Shown here: positions 4,236-6,186 of the stretch, piece by piece | How the letters are laid out: each line of letters begins with the position of its first letter | Numbering within the stretch: position 1 is the first letter of the stretch | Assembly: GCA_020048295.1 (NCBI GenBank) | Contig: JAIFMT010000013.1 | Span: 1 to 6,186 of the forward strand | Reading direction: 5' to 3' | DNA: 6,186 nucleotides | Source of the DNA: Rhodoferax sp. | GTDB lineage: Bacteria > Pseudomonadota > Gammaproteobacteria > Burkholderiales > Burkholderiaceae | Notes under the pieces: generated by a model | Seen by the model: only the letters and a program-made list of their open reading frames with translations | Databases searched by the model: none | What the model was told of the DNA's origin: nothing | Made by a program: the position numbers and the translations under genes

Positions 4236-6062
4236 TTAGCGACTAGCCGGACCGCGTGAGCCACCGGAGCCAGTCGGGCCACCCGAGCGGCCACGACTGC
4301 CTGAACGATTGCCGCCACCGGTGCGACCCGGGCCGCCACCAAAACCGGCACCGCCGGGCGCGCCGCTGTTGCGGTTGCCTGCATAGTTGTTGCGCCGCGG
4401 GCCACGGTCGGCCATCATGTCCACGCTGGTGCGCATCGGGTCAGGCTGGCCACCGCCACCAGAGCGGGACGGGGCCGGACTGACGTTCACCGGGCCACCA
4501 TAACCGCCGCCATTGCCACCGCCATAACCGCGCGCCGGACGTTGGCCTGGCCCACGCACGGCTTGCTCAGCCGCCGACAAGTGGCTGCGTGGTTCGACTT
4601 CGCGGTTGCCGCTGTTATTGCCAAAGTTGCCGTCAAAATTGTTGTTGCCGCTGTTGCCCGGGCGGCTCTCAGTGCTGCGGCTGCGCCCACCCCGGTTACC
4701 TGTGCTGGGGCCACGGTTCTCGCCACCCTGGCTGCTGCGCGCACCACCACCACTGCGGCCTTGCCCGGCTCCCGGGCCCTTGCTCTCGCGCACCCGGGTC
4801 AGCATTTCGGTGCGGGCAGCTTTGGCAGCGGCTTGCATCACGTCACGGCTGGGTGGCTTGCCGGCACCGCCCCAGATGGTCTGGCGTCCCATGGCAATAG
4901 GCTCGGCCTTTTCACCGGGCTCGGGCATGAAGCCTTCCTTGATCTGCACCGGAATGTCCTGCTTGGTAAAGCGCTCGATGGCCTGCATGAAGCCTTCTTC
5001 GTCCAGGCATACCAGGTTGACGGCCTGGCCTTCAGCGCCGGCGCGGCCGGTGCGGCCAATGCGGTGCACGTAGTCTTCGCAGACGTTGGGAATGTCGTAG
5101 TTCACGACATGCGGCAGGTCGTCGATGTCGATGCCACGTGCGGCAATGTCGGTGGCCACCAGCGCACGCACTTCGCCGCTCTTGAAGTCGGCCAGCGCCT
5201 GCGTGCGCGCCGACTGGCTCTTGTTGCCATGCAGCGCCATGGCGTTGATGCCGTTTTTGGTCAAAAATTCGGCCACGTTGTTGGCACCAAACTTGGTGCG
5301 GGTGAACACCAGCACCTGACTCCAATCGTGCTCCTGAATGATGTGCGTCAGCAGCGCCTTCTTTTTGCCGCGGCCCACCGGATGGATCAGCTGGCTGATG
5401 CGCTGCACCGTGGTGTTGCGCGGCGTGACCTGCACAGTTTGCGGGTCTTTCAACAAAGTGGCGGCCAATTCGCGGATTTCGTCGCTGAAGGTGGCCGAGA
5501 ACAGCAGGCTTTGCTTGGCCTTGGGCACGGCGGCCAACACCTTTTTGACGTCATGAATAAAGCCCATGTCGAGCATGCGGTCAGCCTCGTCGAGCACCAG
5601 GATTTGCACCTGGCTCAGGTCCAGCATGCCTTGCTGCATCAGGTCCAGCAGGCGCCCTGGCGTGGCCACCAGAATGTCAACGCCTTTTTTCATGCGGCTG
5701 ATCTGCGGGTTCATGCCGACACCGCCAAAGATGGCAGCCGATGTCAGGTCCATGTATTTGCCATACACCGTGACGGCTTCTTCCACCTGGGCGGCGAGTT
5801 CACGCGTCGGGGTGAGCACCAGCGCGCGGATGCCGATGCCGCCAAACTTGTTGCGCGGTGCTTCGGCTGCACTGAGCTTGTGCAGCATGGGCAGCACAAA
5901 GGCGGCTGTTTTGCCGGTGCCGGTTTGCGCGCCGCCCAGCAGGTCTTGCCCTGCCAGCACCAGCGGAATGGCTTGTGCCTGAATCGGTGTGGGGGTTTCG
6001 TAGCCTTGCTCCAGCACGGCTTTGATAATGGCCGGAGCCAGGTTCAATTCTTCAAATTTCAT
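4236..6062 (-). CDS. rhlE: RhlE-type DEAD-box ATP-dependent RNA helicase
   Basis: A 608-aa ATP-dependent RNA unwinding protein of the RhlE group, which acts in ribosome maturation and RNA decay. The helicase core (1-375) has all expected motifs: Q motif (Phe3 and PTPIQ 24-28), motif I AQTGTGKT (45-52), Ia PTRELA (85-90), Ib TPGR (134-137), II DEAD (158-161), III SAT (189-191), IV LVFTRTK (251-257), V ATDIAARGID (303-312) and VI HRIGRTGR (333-340). A linker (376-428) leads to a tail of about 180 residues (429-608) rich in Gly, Arg, Asn and Ser, with RGG/RSGG/GNRG units. The tail is interrupted by two less repetitive patches, SHLSAAEQAV (493-502) and QPDPMRTSVDMMAD (539-552). The tail is much longer than the short basic C-terminus of E. 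coli RhlE, and is probably disordered and RNA-binding. The N-terminus MKFEELNLAP fits the family, which supports the ATG at 6062. No strong Shine-Dalgarno is visible. The gene is convergent with the cupin. Confidence 0.95.
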   Translation of the reverse strand: MKFEELNLAPAIIKAVLEQGYETPTPIQAQAIPLVLAGQDLLGGAQTGTGKTAAFVLPMLHKLSAAEAPRNKFGGIGIRALVLTPTRELAAQVEEAVTVYGKYMDLTSAAIFGGVGMNPQISRMKKGVDILVATPGRLLDLMQQGMLDLSQVQILVLDEADRMLDMGFIHDVKKVLAAVPKAKQSLLFSATFSDEIRELAATLLKDPQTVQVTPRNTTVQRISQLIHPVGRGKKKALLTHIIQEHDWSQVLVFTRTKFGANNVAEFLTKNGINAMALHGNKSQSARTQALADFKSGEVRALVATDIAARGIDIDDLPHVVNYDIPNVCEDYVHRIGRTGRAGAEGQAVNLVCLDEEGFMQAIERFTKQDIPVQIKEGFMPEPGEKAEPIAMGRQTIWGGAGKPPSRDVMQAAAKAARTEMLTRVRESKGPGAGQGRSGGGARSSQGGENRGPSTGNRGGRSRSTESRPGNSGNNNFDGNFGNNSGNREVEPRSHLSAAEQAVRGPGQRPARGYGGGNGGGYGGPVNVSPAPSRSGGGGQPDPMRTSVDMMADRGPRRNNYAGNRNSGAPGGAGFGGGPGRTGGGNRSGSRGRSGGPTGSGGSRGPASR

Positions 6063-6186
6063 AAGTTGGCACCCAGTGTGGGCGCTAAGGCATCAGCCTG
6101 TTCTGGCGTGAGTCACGACAGTTCAGCGAAAGGCAGATGGGATCAAAAATGGCATCGCAGGCGACTACGACACCCAGCATGTTGCT
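6063..6186 (-). promoter_or_regulatory. rhlE leader region with a hairpin next to the start codon
   Basis: The 124 bases upstream of rhlE contain a short inverted repeat: GCACCCA (6069-6075) and TGGGCGC (6079-6085) around the loop GTG. Read on the minus strand this is a 7-pair stem including one G-U wobble, and its 3' arm ends 6 bases before the ATG. The only Shine-Dalgarno-like bases, GGGTG, lie in that 3' arm, so folding could limit ribosome access. No convincing -10/-35 pair was found. A minus-strand frame is open from the window edge to a TAG at 6085-6087, but 31 codons from its first ATG with no recognisable motif do not justify a gene call. Confidence 0.4.

Noticed and set aside
4606..5073. 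Open + strand frames of up to 155 codons opposite rhlE (also 5566-5982)
   Set aside because: They mirror the helicase coding frame. Their Pro/Leu/Arg/Ser-rich, motif-free translations are typical antisense shadows.
6085..6186. Minus-strand frame upstream of rhlE ending in TAG at 6085-6087
   Set aside because: It has only 31 codons from its first ATG, no ribosome binding site, no motif, and an end inside the leader hairpin. It could be the tail of a gene outside the window, but nothing supports that.

Overview
The window looks like ordinary chromosomal core sequence from a GC-rich betaproteobacterium, most likely family Comamonadaceae (Rhodoferax/Polaromonas-like). The evidence is the character of the PdxH, GloA and RhlE proteins, the GC-rich codon use, and an intergenic element (about 1868-1919) that resembles, from memory, a dispersed AT-rich inverted-repeat family of that group. 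There are no transposases, integrases, phage genes, CRISPR arrays, tRNAs or rRNAs. I do not see a new multi-gene system here.

Layout from left to right: a perfect 18-bp hairpin terminator (43-83) that probably ends a + strand gene lying almost wholly outside the window; an AEC-family membrane transporter (+, 137-1102); pdxH, pyridoxamine 5'-phosphate oxidase (-, 1123-1776); a 223-bp divergent intergenic region holding the repeat-like element; a soluble PAS-PAS-GGDEF diguanylate cyclase (+, 2000-3310); gloA, glyoxalase I (-, 3307-3717); a small single-domain cupin of unknown function (+, 3803-4186); and a RhlE-type DEAD-box RNA helicase with a long Gly/Arg/Asn-rich tail (-, 4236-6062). The last 124 bases are the helicase leader and contain a small hairpin next to the start codon.

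The six genes alternate strictly in strand, so no two share an operon within the window. The three convergent pairs are packed tightly (gaps of 20 bp, a 4-bp overlap, and 49 bp) with no clear intrinsic terminator between them. The genes serve separate housekeeping or regulatory roles: solute export, vitamin B6 cofactor synthesis, c-di-GMP signalling, methylglyoxal detoxification, and RNA remodelling. There is no sign that they form one pathway.

The points most worth a second look are: a stretch inside the 5' end of the transporter gene that matches the intergenic repeat in exact register and carries the gene's only ATA codons; the ATG-four-codon-TGA mini-ORF abutting the transporter's TTG start; a possibly leaderless pdxH transcript; the degenerate metal motif of the cupin; and the leader hairpin and low-complexity tail of the helicase.
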